Shown here in pieces: positions 36,196 through 47,794 of a stretch of DNA of 64,000 nt; within the stretch, counting starts at the first letter, position 1; every line of letters starts with the position of its first letter. The DNA is from Anagrus nilaparvatae (Eukaryota; Arthropoda; Insecta; Hymenoptera; Mymaridae), in NCBI GenBank assembly GCA_022575985.1, contig JAKSXM010000129.1, positions 1,759,501 to 1,823,500 of the forward strand, in the 5' to 3' direction. The notes beneath the pieces are model-generated. The model did not search any database. It saw nothing but the letters and a program-made list of their open reading frames with translations, and was not told the DNA's origin. The translations under genes and the position numbers were made by a program.

Positions 36196-38865
36196 TCATT
36201 TATTTAACCCCAAAAAATTTTTCCATCGTCTCTTCCCGTTTTCCCGTAAACTAATTTTCCGATTTTGCTTCAAAACCGAGCGCGCGAAGTAGAATCCTAC
36301 CTTAACAGAATTTTTGAAATCGACTAAATTAATTCTTATCTTGAGGATATAAGCATCATATAACTGTTTAATGAAATAAATGTCTGATGCATGAAATTCA
36401 TACCTAATGCGTGAAAAATAAAACAAAGATTGTACTAATGAATACACGTATGTAGAAAAATTATCAACATTTTGAAAGTGGTAGAGCTCATAAGTACCAA
36501 ATGTATCAAATGTATCTTGAGCATCCGTAATTTTATCAGAAATCGCCCAAACTCTTTCAGTAGTATAAATTTTACTAGTAGCAGGCTTTTCATTTAAGTG
36601 TTCTAATGACGGTTTAAATTTTTTCCTTAGTCGGTTATATTCATTCAATGCATCTACATTAGCTGTTATCTTAGCAGGACTTAAATTAATCAAATGTAAA
36701 TCTTCCAATTTAGTAACTCAAGACAATGCAACATACGCTTGTCCGGGTTCAAAAATTGAACTGCCAATATCGATGATAGCACTTTCTAAGCTCAGGCCTT
36801 GGCATTTATGTATTGTTATTCCATAGCATAATAAAAAAGGAAATTGTTTTCTTGTAACATTAATGCCCTTCTCTACTGGAAAAAAGTACTCTTCCCTTAT
36901 CATGAAAACCTTTGTATTTTCTTTATTCTGTACTTCTATTTCAATTTTTTCAATATAATTAGATGCATTTTTTTGGATAGAGCACATAGTTGTAATCGTT
37001 CCATTAACAAGTCCAAGCGTTAAATCGATATTTCTTCTTATCATTACTCGACTTCCAATTTTTATTACAATTTCTTTTGGAGAGCCAGCTGTCTGTTTTT
37101 CAGTAAAATCATTTAAATCTTTGTCAATTTTATTTTTTAAACTTTAATCAGAACGATAAGCGTCTTCGTCTATAAGTTTTATTTCTTCAGATGGAATTTT
37201 ATCTAGCATGGCTTTATTTAGAGTTTTACTCATAAGAACTGTATGCAGTAGGCAGACGGCGTTACTAGGTAATTTTTTAAAATAAGCACATATCTCTTCA
37301 AGTCTGTTTTGTGGATTCATACTTTCAAACTTTATAAGTCGTTGTTCGAGTACGTTGATGTCTTCCTTCGTTACTACTCCTAAACGTATTCTATGCAATA
37401 TATCGGAATAAGTTTTATCACCTTGTTGTCTCATATTAATTCTTAATTCATCATAACAAAAGCATTCTTTCCAAAGATTATGGGCAAACATGTTCTTCAT
37501 TTTTTCATTAAATTTTGAGGTATTCAAATCGTCAAAAATAAAATCAGCTTTAATTGGTCGAAGTTACAATAAATCTCCTAACAATATAATGTTTATTTTT
37601 CCAAACCAGCCGTCCTTTTCGTTTGATGTATCAAAAATTTCTAGTAATCTCTGATTAAAAAAGGCTACGTGATAGTTAGACACCATCGAAATTTCATCGA
37701 TTATTAACAAATCTGCATTTTTCAAGGCCGTTCTTATTCGTTTCAAAGTAGCAGAAAGTTCTTTATACTCCTGAAAATTATCTTCTTTATCGACAGATAT
37801 CATAGAAAATTTATGAAGAGTTAGTCCACGAACATTATGAGCAGACAATCCAGTAGGCCCTAGTGTAATGGTGTCTTTCCCTTGTATATCTTTATTGTAT
37901 TGCACGATTCTTTTAATAATTTCACTCTTTCCCGTTCCAGCATATCCACCTATTATATATCTTATCAGAATTCCATTAGATAAAGAATGTTTCCAGTTCT
38001 CAAATATTCGAGCTTGATCTTCATTAAGAGTTATTTCGGTATCGGTGTTACATTGTGTGCCAAGTATATTAGCTAAATCTTCAAATTCTTTAGCAGCCAA
38101 TTCAACTCCTGCAGGCATACAACCATCTGGGATATTATCAGATAAATTTTGTTGAGTTTTATTATATTCCTCTTGCATTGCCTTTTCTACATTCTTATTA
38201 AAAAGTTCTTGATTTTGTAATTTGTCTGTATACTTCAAATGGTACTTCATGGCGCTAGGAAGTTCATGAGCAATTGCATGAAATGCCTCCGCATTGGTCG
38301 CGTGCTCTTCCTTAAAATCTGAGGTATTGTGTCTCCATGGCTTGAACGATGATAGTAATGCGTAGTAATAATTTTCTGGTTCAGTAGATGGATTATTTTT
38401 CCAGTGATTAATTAAGTAAGGTTTTTTATTACGCTTCCTGGCATACGATTAACCTTCTTTCATGGGATAAAATGTAATATTTTCCGGATTTTTAGGTTTA
38501 TAAGTAATGACATCATAATATTTTGAAAAATCGTACAAAAACGTTGTTTCTAACTCATCCGGTCTGTTTGGATAATCACTTTCAATGTGACTATTACAAA
38601 ATATATCTGTGGAATTTTCATTTAAATTCTTTATATCTTCAAAACTTTTTAATTTTCTATTTCTAATCTGTCTAATATCTAGCCATTTTATCATAGTTTC
38701 TTTATCGACTCCATAAAGTGAATGTCCTAATAGGGTATCAGCTGCTTTGAGAGAACCAATTTCTCTATTATTTGTTGCTTTAACTGCAAAAGAACAAATG
38801 ACTGAAAGCAAAGAGTCACAGGTCTTTAAGCTTTCATAATCAATATGACTTTTTTCCATTTTCAT
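36196..38865 (-). pseudogene. Helitron Pif1-like helicase and USP Cys box (main copy)
   Basis: One minus-strand frame interrupted only by single stops at 38449 (TAA), 37564 (TAA), 37144 (TAA) and about 36715 (TGA, in ALS*VTKL where Helitrons have ALSRV). In order: the post-Rep linker (STDIFCNSHIESDYPNRPDE), NHWKNNPS and PWRHNTSDF, the Walker A loop GGYAGTGKSE, GPTGLSAHNVRGLTLHKF, Walker B LLIIDEISMV, GDLL, then VMIRRNIDL, ITIHKCQGLSL and GQAYVALS. This is the SF1B helicase that unwinds the Helitron during rolling-circle transposition. The frame continues past the usual helicase end into NEYNRLRKKFKP and then FQNVDNFSTYVYSLVQSL followed by FYFSRIRYEF, a USP Cys box in which Thr (36451-36453) stands where the catalytic Cys is expected. 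Inactive by its nonsense codons. Confidence 0.85.
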
Positions 38866-40496
38866 TACATATTTCGTAATATTCTCAATGATTATTTGAA
38901 ATTGATCATTAATAAACTGAATATCTGTGTTACCTTCCCAAACTTACTGTATCGCTGGATTATAATCATTAATAAAACCTCGTTTGCTTTTCGCGGTAAA
39001 TCATATAACCTAGCGTGTTTTTTTAATTTTCGTCGATTAACTGTTGCTGTCTTTATTTTGTACACATGCAAAGAATTACTTTACTTACAAGGAAAACTAA
39101 ACCGACATACAGACCTAAAACCTGTTTTGGTCTTTACTCTTCTTAAACAGTAGCTATTACATCTATTTTCTTAATAATAATTTAAGTTCTAATTTAAGTT
39201 TTCTATGTAATTCTGGTGATATTTTGGGATCTGGTATCCTACATGTTATATGCTCTAGAATGTAAGATCTTATGGTTTCTTCAGGACTCTGCTCTAAGAC
39301 AGGTCCATCTTCAATCCAAAGTACTAAATGAAAATGATTCATACCTTTACCTTGGTCTCTGCGCCAAAAATAATGCGTAACTTTACCCAACGGATTATCA
39401 GGTGATAAAATAAATGCTAAAGGCACCTTAAACTTTGTTTCAATAAAAACAGCTGCTAAGACAGGTTCCAGTACTACAAGCTTACTAATAGATTTACCGC
39501 GATGTTCTGGATTGCAAAACTTTTTTAAGCATTCTCCTAATTCAGTCCCATTCCATTCTCCCGGACTTATGGTAAGAAAAACGTGAGCAGGACCATAGTG
39601 ATCAACCATACAATTAAAATTATTTCTTGGTTGTTTCCGATATTGCTCAGTATTTGGCAACCTTGAAAAAACTGTATTCAAATTACGTTCTAGATCGTTA
39701 TCGGATAATTTTTGTAAAAAATACTTTGCAGTGCGCCTAAACCTAGGATTAACGACTTTCATAGTTTGAAAAATCCCTTCATTTAATTTTCGCTTGGAAT
39801 CTTTGTGTATTAAAAAAAATAAATATTGAATATCTGATCTAAAATTAGAACGTTTCGAAAGCAGCCTCGATTTAATAAAATCACTATTATTTAATTTTGC
39901 GTATTTTTTTTTTCATTTAATTTTTTTTTTTCATCGTCCATACCATATTTACCATAAGGAAATAAGCAAGGAAAGCATTTCACATCTAAATTTTTAGTTT
40001 CTGAATGCAGAGCTTCATCATATACCTTCAACATTTGGAACAAAGTTGAACAACCTTCATTTTTCGTTTGATTGTGTAAAGGATATACAGACAATTGATC
40101 ATAAAAAGGATCCGTAGGAGATTTTGCTGTTATAATAGCAGGGTTTTCAAGCTGATTTTGATTAGTCGTATCTAACTCTGGTGGAATAACACTTTCAATT
40201 GGGTTATTTGATGGTGGATTTTTTTCAAAATCTGATTTCGTATTTTTATCATCAATTATTTGATACTCTGTATCTTTAAGATTAGAAAGGAGATTTTTGC
40301 GAAACTGAAATTCTCGAAGTATAATGTCTTCATACAGTGGATTATTTTTTTTTTTTTTAAATCTAAAGCTTCCCTTACTTTTTTTAATCCACTAAATTTT
40401 CCAAAACAACATTTGCTTTATTTGCAATACCTACAACTAATATATACAATTCATGGTCATTATTAACTGGTTCAGTTTTTGTCAAATTTTTTTTCT
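38866..40496 (-). pseudogene. Helitron Rep (HUH endonuclease) domain
   Basis: Helitron_like_N domain on the minus strand. From about 40496: YEDIILREFQFRK, then FPCLFPYGKYGMDDEKKK, FIKSRLLSKRSNFRSDIQY, GPAHVFLTISPGEWN, and, at about 39316-39338, NHFHLVLW, the two-His HUH motif that coordinates the catalytic metal. After a TAA at 39163 the frame resumes with a Cys cluster (CNSYC...CRFSFPC) and, after a frameshift, VWEGNTDIQFIND and ENITKYVMKMEKS, which corresponds to the Tyr region. Rep nicks and rejoins the transposon ends. The HUH histidines survive, but stops, frameshifts and a poly-A slip at about 40345 make it a pseudogene. It lies directly upstream of the helicase, as in every RepHel. Confidence 0.85.
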
Positions 40497-41663
40497 TCAA
40501 AATTTGTCTAAATATGGAAGAGTACGCATATCAAAATCCTCAAATAACGATTTAAGTGCATTAAAAAGATCTAAATCATCTAAATTGCAATTTTCAGTGC
40601 AATCCCATGTTTTATCTTTGTTAATAGGGCCTGTTAGCAATGAAGCATTATGAGATAAGTTTTGTTTGTCAATATCTATAATTTTTTCTGCCGAGATAAC
40701 GTTGTTTTTGACAATAATATTATTGGTTTGTAAATTTATATTATCTCTATGTGTAACCATATTTTCATTTTGTGCACTTTTAAAAACATGATTGTTTCCA
40801 GCAGAATGTATATTTGTACTTTGATTATTTTCTCGTAAAGTTAATGAAGAATTTAAATGTTCATCATTGACTATGTCTTCTTTACTAGAAGATTTATTTT
40901 TATTTAAAGAATAAATTACGAAATCTTCTAAAGAAGGTAAAAATAAAGATTGCAAATAATATTTCTTATACGTACCAACTGAAAAAAGGCGTTCACTTAA
41001 AGGACAATATTTGATTGTCTACATAAGCATTGATAACGTTTGCGAACTGCAAAAGCTTCATTGTTCAACTCAAATCGCTTACGTTCACATTCAAATTGAT
41101 AAAAATGAGCATCAATTTTTTTTTGAATATCTTTTAAAGTACCATTTATTTTTCTAATAAAATTACGTCTTTCATAGATGCAAATATTTATAATATTCTC
41201 AGCTTTCATTCTACGTTCAATTTGAGTCAAGTCATTCATTTTATTCATCATTTTTTGAATATACCATTCCTTGTTCTGAATTAATTTTATAGTACTAAAT
41301 AAGTTCTAATTTTTTTGTACTTAATTATGATTTTTTTTGCGCAATTAGCTTTTAAAGTAACATTTTTTATTTGTTGCTTTGACCTTTTATTTATAATTTT
41401 AAATGATTTATTGTTTTGAATTATATTATTATTAATGTTTTTTACTGAATTATTGCAAAATTCTTGGGAAAAGCCTTTTATTTCTTGTTCACTTGTATAC
41501 AAAACCATATTGGTGTTTATTGTAGATTTACTGGATAATAATATTTTTTTACGTGGAGGTTCATAATTTTCATTGTTTATATGATTGTTCGCACGAGCAA
41601 TATTTTGTATTAAATTATTTTCAGTGATAGGAAAGTGTGTTATAATGCTTGATTTAAATATTT
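40497..41663 (-). pseudogene. Polyprotein linker between C48 protease and Rep
   Basis: Three stacked open frames (41287-41663, 40997-41251, 40497-40955) that connect with one stop and two single-base shifts. Features: KSTINTNMVLYTSEQE near the start, a basic Lys-rich stretch (KKIIIKYKKIR), a charged helical segment (RNFIRKINGTLKDIQKKI then QFECERKRFELNNEAF), a Cys pair CLCRQ, then an Asn/Asp-rich segment reaching LDDLDLFNALKSLFEDFD. No known domain. It bridges the C48 protease upstream and Rep downstream in the same orientation, suggesting one long polyprotein or two closely linked genes. Confidence 0.6.
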
Positions 41664-41846
41664 AAGCTTTATTGAACCTTAAGTTATACATTTGTGCTAT
41701 TAGCACGTAATTTACATAGAAAAATTTTAACATTATTTTTATGATATATTTTACATTTTAACTTTATAATTTTTTAACTTTAACCATTCATAAAATTTAT
41801 CATATTTATTTATTATATTTAATTCATAATCACATATTAATGTTCA

Positions 41847-44800
41847 TTACACATTATTTTCCTCATTTTCAGTTCTTTTCAATTTCCATTCTATTCCTAA
41901 AATAAACGCAATTCCACTACCTTCTTTACTTAACACTTTTTTAATGTCAATTTTAGCACTGTTAGCTTCACATTCTTCAAATAAATGCTTAGGAGTTTCT
42001 TCATATTTTTAACATAATCTGCATTTCCTATAACTTTCATCTCTCCAGTATTTACTACCTCTAAATTCACCTCCTGTTCTATATTTTGCTATTTTTTGTA
42101 TGTTCAGTCCTTTTTCTAGATATTCAGGTATTATGTCACTACTCCATTCTTCAGCTAGTATTTCTTTTATTTCTTTTACATATCTTGATTCTTCTATCAT
42201 CAATAAATCTTCATTTTTTGTATTAGTTTTTCCTACATCTCTGATTTTTTCACTTACTACTTCTCCCATCCTTAGCCAATCATCTATTTTTTCATATGTT
42301 ATATTCATATCTTTTAATGCTTTATCCTTTTCTACTTTTTATTTATTGAATTCCTCATATAGATGTTTTCTCTTATAGGTCTCCAATCTTACATCATTTA
42401 AACTCAACGTTGTCAGTTTTTCTTCATACCTTGCTGCTCTTCTCCTTGCTTCATAACACATTTTTGTAGTTTTTGTCTCCCTTCTTATTATATTATCAGG
42501 AGTTGTTCTCTCTACCTTAAGGACCCATTTTATATATTTCTTTTGCAGTGCCTCTATGCATTCATACTGCTTCCATCCAAAAATTTCAACTCCATAGAAC
42601 GCTATACTTTTTATCAGAGTATTGAATAATTCCATTCTTTGTTTCCAGTCATTCTTGCATAATCTTTGTCCTTTTCCTCATACTTTTCCAAGTAGAGCCC
42701 TTGCTTTTGCTGCTTGATTTCTGACATGCTCATGTTCGTTATTGTTACTGCTCAGTAGATATCCCAGGTAGTTAAATTTCTCTACTTCTTCAAATACTTT
42801 ATCATCCAAACGTATACTTTTTTTGAATTTGCTACTCTTACTTTTCCTATTTTTCATTACCATTACTTTAGTCTTCTCTGTATTTAAAGAAAGTTTCTTC
42901 TTAGTTAAATATTTTTTAAAGACTTTACTCATATCTCTTAACCCTTCCTCACTTGTAGACATTAAAACTATATCATTTGCATAGCTAATTGACCATAGTT
43001 TATTTTTTCCGATTACTATACCTCCTTCACTAACTTTTTTCAGTTCTTGCTCTAAATCACAAAAGTAAATGTTGAACATTTCTGCACTTAATTTACATCC
43101 TTACCTTACCCCCCTTTTTGTCCAAAACTTTCCTATTTCTTCATCATTCACTTTAACAATGTTTTTAGTTTCAATATATATACTTATTAATCTGATAACT
43201 AGATCTTCTTCTATTCCTCTCTCTATTAGCATTTCATATAAATGCTTTCTGTCTACATTACCGAATGCTGCTTTTAAATCAACAAACATTAAATATATCA
43301 TACCTTTTTTTGTATCTATCTTTGAACTGCATTTTTGAGTACATATAAAGCGTCTATCGTACTTCTACCTTCTCTAAATCCAAACTGTGACTCATTATAT
43401 ATATTTTTTTCTTTTATTCTTTTGACCATTTTCTCTCTTAAGATATCAGTATAAATTTTGTAACCTGAGTCCATTAAAGAAACTCCTCTTAAATTCCTCA
43501 CCTCGTTAATTTTCCCTTTTTTGAAAATTGGTACAATTATTCCATTTATCCATTCCTCTGGGATCCAAATTTCATTCCAAATATTATTTAATACTTTACA
43601 CAGCCTCTTCAGTATTAAATCTTTTGCCTCTATCCACATTTCATTTTTTATTTTATCTCTACCTGTAGCTTTATTTTTTTTAAGACTTTTTATTGCTGCT
43701 ATCACTTCTACCTCTTCAATTCCTTTGTTATTTATGCTAGTATTTCTCCTTTTATAATCTTCAACAATTTCTTTTAATTCATTTATTATTATGTTATTTT
43801 CTTCACCCCCTAGCAGCTGCATAAAGTGCTCAATCCATTCTTTATTTTGTATCTTCACATATTTTACTATATTTTCTGTACTTTTATTACCTCCTATTAT
43901 TCTCCAAAATTTTCTTGCATTTTTTGTTCTTTTACATTCTACAATTAATTCTTGATTATAATTTTTCTTTTCTTTTCTGATCGTCTCTCTATAATTCCAT
44001 CTTGCATTTAAATACACATCTTTTCTAATTTTACTATCCATCCAATCTTTCCATTTTTCTATATATATTATCTTTTTAACCCAGCATTTTTCATTCCACC
44101 AGGGCTCTGTACAATTATTACAGTCAATCTTAATCATTTTTGTATTTATCGATTTTGCTATATCATTTTTCAAATCTGACCAGCTACTACTTGGCACATT
44201 AATATTTTCAAGATTATTCATAAATTTTTGCATACCTTCTTCTGACATATCCTGTATTTCCTTAAATTTAATATTATTGGTTACTTCTAACGTTTTTCTG
44301 ATAGTAAGTGATAGAGCCATATGATCAGAGAATCTTTCTTTTAGAATCTTGAACTCATCAATTTCATTTAATCCTTTCATGTTACAGATTCCATAATCTA
44401 TTACTGTATTACCTTTTCCATAGAACGTATATTCTCCTTTCTCGTCTCCTTCCATCTCTTCGTTTAATATGCACAGACCGTTTTTCTTACACCATTCAAT
44501 TAGCGATTTACCTTCAGTGTTTAACTTTTTATCTTGCGATATCCTATATTCCTTCTTTTCATTAAGTAAATTAGCACCTTTTTCGTTGGCAGTTCTTGCA
44601 TTAAAATCACCTATTACAATAATTCTTTCATTATATTTTTCATCAATTTTCTTACTTAGTATATCTAAAGCATTCTGCTTATTTTCTTCCATATAGCAAA
44701 ACAAAATTTCAAATTCGATGTTTTTAATTTTTAAAATTATTTCTACTAACCATTTACCTATTACATATATTTTATTTTCCTTTCTTTTGGCTCCTATAAT

Positions 44801-45157
44801 AAGTCCACCTTTAGCTCTACCTCTACTTCCACCTTTTTCTGCAAATTCGAACCACCAATCTAGATTATTATCTAATATTTTTACTGCATAATTATGGTCT
44901 TTTTGCTCTACCCAAGTTTCACTTAGGCAAACTAAATCATATTTTTCTATTAACTTATAAAAATCATTTTCTTTGTTTAAAAGTCCGGCTATATTCCAGT
45001 GCAAAATTGTAATTTTCTTCTCTTTTTTATTTATTTTTCTATTTTTACTATTTTTAAATCTCTTATTATTACATATAAATACATTTTCAACTTCTTTTTT
45101 ATATTTATTTGTACTATTTAGCGCCTCTTCATTAGCGATATTATCTGGGATGCTCAC
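41847..45157 (-). pseudogene. LINE ORF2: endonuclease and reverse transcriptase
   Basis: 613 codons are open from 45157 to 43316. They begin with the AP-like endonuclease: TILHWNIAGLL, CLSETWVEQ, IIVIGDFNARTANE, and the catalytic SDHMALSL. Then RT: VPIFKKGKINEVRNLRG, QFGFREGRSTIDAL. After a shift at 43316: MFVDLKAAFGNVDRKHLY, then WSISYANDIVLMS where the catalytic YADD is expected, so an active-site Asp is Asn. Later frames reach a C-terminal CRLC...H...C zinc-knuckle-like motif near 42000, and the end near 41847. Stops or frameshifts fall at about 43316, 43100, 42678, 42339 and 42009. The endonuclease half is intact but the RT is not. I place it near the R1/LOA/jockey-type elements, without naming a clade. 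Confidence 0.85.
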
Positions 45158-45174
45158 ATTTAGTGAGCATTTTT

Positions 45175-46243
45175 TTAGTTTTTTGAACTACTATTATCAC
45201 CTTTATCCCCTTCATGATCATTAGTGATCTGTTTTATTAATTTATCTTTTGTTTTATCATAAACATATATCTCATCATTTAAAAAAAGCTTTATATATCT
45301 AATTTTTATTTTAACAACCTTATGCTTCTCTTTATACTCATCAGCGCATTTTTTAATGTGTCTTTGTATTTCTCTTTCTTTATATGTTAAATCATCATTT
45401 ATATATATATTTGATCCTTTAAGCGTAAATGTATATCTCATTAATCTAACTTTATCTTCCCAACTCTTCAATTTAATACAATACATTGCATCTCTCACTT
45501 TCCATCCTTTTTCAATATCTACTTGAATTTTCATTGTATTGTTAATCCATTCGTTCACTCCCTCTTTCACTGCATCTCCTTCTATTTCCAGTCCGGTTAT
45601 TATAACATTATCTCTCCTCCCTTCTCATATTTTTTTTCTCAATATATGCTTCGTTGCTCTCTATTTTTTTCACCATTTCTGTTGGTACTTGTACTTTTTC
45701 ATTTCTCACCTTTTTCATTTGTTTAGCCACTTTTTTCCTAATCTCATCTTTCACAAAATTTTTAATTCTATCTTCTGCTTTTTTAACCTCAACTGATACT
45801 ATTTCTGATACTTTTGCATCAATATTTGTTAAAGAAGCTTTTATTTCTTTCAATTCTTCTGCTTGTTCGCTAAATTTATCAATCAAACCATTAAATTTTC
45901 TTCTCAAATAATCTGATAATGACTCGTTGCCTACCATAATCTCTTTATCTTTGTCTTTTACGACTTTCGCCATGCTGTTTCTCACTGCTTCCTGTGAAGT
46001 CTTATAACTATTTTTGCTTAAAAATTTACTTAACTTTTTAACTTCTTCACCCGATTTTGCAATATTATCTAAATTACATAGTGATTCAGCTTTAGTTTTT
46101 CTGCCTCTTCTTTTTTTAATTTCAAAATCACTTTCCGAGGCTGAACTAGCCTCGCTCATAACCTCACTTAACTTTATTCTCAAATTATTCACTCTTCTTC
46201 TATTTTTTATTTGAAATAAAAACAATTTTTCGAAAACAATCAC
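45175..46243 (-). pseudogene. LINE ORF1 (nucleic-acid-binding, coiled-coil)
   Basis: First frame 46243-45608 has a basic stretch (KKRRGRKTKAES), then a long heptad-rich helix (SLSDYLRRKFNGLIDKFSEQ onward) typical of LINE ORF1 trimerisation. A frameshift near 45630 joins NMRREER to DNVIITGLEIEGDAVKEG, an RRM-like start also typical of ORF1, and the second frame (45570-45175) runs to the ORF1 end 17 bp before ORF2. ORF1 proteins package the RNA. The frameshift inactivates this copy. Confidence 0.7.
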
Positions 46244-46339
46244 TTTAACTTTTATACCAAAATATTTTTATTTATTAAATCAATTAATTTTATTTTATAT
46301 CAATTTATTTACATAGACACAAAAATTTAACTTTTAACC

Positions 46340-47794
46340 TGCTTGATTTAAATATTTGTACCAAATGAGGACGCAATCTTGATTGATCATAGTACATATC
46401 CTCTGGTTTTTTATTGAAGTAAATAGTTGTAGCAAATGCAATAGCAAAAACGCCACAATCAGTTCCATTTCTCTGATGCTGTAACTTTGGAAAATGTATT
46501 TGTATCCCAATATTTTCATAATCAGGAAAGAGTTTAGATAAATATATTTTTTGTGAATTTTCCAATTTATTTTTATTTAACGAATCATAAATGTAAATTG
46601 AGCTGGTATCGTAATAAGCACAAATCCAGTGATCAAAGTTGGATGTGTTTTTGATCGTATGGTATGGGTTGAATTCTATGCGGACATTGAAGCCAATAAG
46701 AAGGCTGAGACCTATATGAAGAAGAATTCAATAGTAGGCTATGAAATTTATCAATGTGGTCATTGTTCAGCCACGCGCCATGAACTAATACCCACTGGAT
46801 TTTATCATTAGTAATCGAAAAGTTACTGAGATTTAATACGCCGTTTCTAGGTACAAGTAACCTTGAAGCCTGTGATGCCGTTTTTCTTTAACAAAAATAG
46901 GTTCGTCATTATTAGCAACAGTAGATACAATTTTCGGAGCCTCTACTTTAACGAAAATTACATCTTTATCGTTAGAAACATTAGATAAAATTTTAGGAAC
47001 CTCTTATTCAATGGAAATCACATCGTTATCATCAGCAAAATTAGATAAAATTTAAGGAACCACTTGCGGACTCTTTATTTTTTTTCGAGAAGTAATATTT
47101 TTTTGCACATTATAAGTAGAATTTAGAAAAGGTGAATTTTCATTAACAATTTGTTTTGTCTCATTTATTTCCATTGGAATCTCATTATTATGTATGCTCT
47201 TAGTATTACTTGTTTTAGCCTGCTCGAAAGAGCTGTAGATATCTGCAGGTAATGAAAGTGTTTCAACAAAAGATTTTGATAATTTACAGAATTCAGAAGC
47301 ATTAGGTAAAATATGCTCAAATCGATTTTTTTTAGTTTGAGATATAATAACAGGTTTTTCAAGAAGTTGCAATGTGTGAACATAAAATTTTTTTTGTTTA
47401 TCAGGATTATTAGCTTTCACTGAAGTAGTATAATTTTTTTGCACATTAATTTTAGAATCTAGAAATGGTGATATTTCATTAACGATTTGTTTTGTCTCAC
47501 TAGTTTCCATTGGAATCTCATTACGTAAGCTCTTATTATTTGTTGTTTCATCTTGCTTGAAAGAACAGTTAATATCTGTAAACGATGATAGTCTTTGATC
47601 AAAAGATTTAGATACCTTAGAGAATTCAGTAGTATCAGGTAGAATATGCTCAAATCGATTTTTTTTGGTTTGAGATAAAATAACAGGTTTTTCAAGAGGT
47701 TGCAAAGTGTGTAAAATTTTTTTTGTTTATCAGAATTATTAATTTGAGAAAATAAATGTTTTTGAACATTAGAACAACTTGTATGCTTCTTCAT
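46340..47794 (-). pseudogene. Ulp1-like C48 cysteine protease with repeat-rich N-terminus
   Basis: Starts MKKHTSCSNVQKHLF at 47794. The N-terminus has two ~105-residue direct repeats (47052-47760), each with KKNRFEHILP and NEIPMETSETKQIVNE-like blocks, and then ~22-residue repeats of the VPKILSNVSNDKDVIFVK type, with some stops. The protease follows: DKIQWVLVHGAWLNNDHID, RIQPIPYDQKHIQ, and after a frameshift NFDHWICAYYDTSSIYIYDS (catalytic His in HW, Asp in YDS) and HQRNGTDCGVFAIAFATT (oxyanion Gln and catalytic Cys in DCG). All residues of the C48 triad are present. C48 proteases cleave SUMO-type modifiers and occur in several DNA transposon groups. A LINE interrupts the frame at 46339; it continued at 41663. 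It is upstream of, and in the same orientation as, Rep-helicase. Confidence 0.8.

Larger units (their letters stand above)
30116..37932. repeat. Tandem segmental duplication, copy 2
   Basis: Direct copy of 21681-30100. The junction 30101-30120 is a short filler (TAAGTTAAGTACTTAAAAAC) resembling the first bases of the repeated block. Relative to copy 1, 606 bp are replaced by TTA at 30713-30715. The ordinary array content (30116-31075), the right-arm sequence (31522-32757), the foldback, the LTR and the helicase segment are all reproduced. Confidence 0.9.
41664..46339 (-). mobile_element. Full-length non-LTR retrotransposon with 18-bp TSD
   Basis: 4,676 bp flanked by identical TGCTTGATTTAAATATTT at 41646-41663 and 46340-46357. 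It is read on the minus strand: ORF1, then ORF2, then a ~180-bp 3' tail ending CAATAAAGCTT with no long poly(A). It sits inside the C48 protease frame of the Helitron polyprotein. If one target copy and the insert are removed, the C48 frame reads through without a stop, so the host frame was open when the LINE landed. Confidence 0.9.

Noticed and set aside
43069..45224. Several hydrophobic plus-strand frames
   Set aside because: Antisense shadows of the LINE ORF2 on the minus strand.
46629..46811. 60-codon plus-strand frame with Cys/His residues
   Set aside because: It lies antisense to the C48 protease, whose motifs are read on the minus strand.
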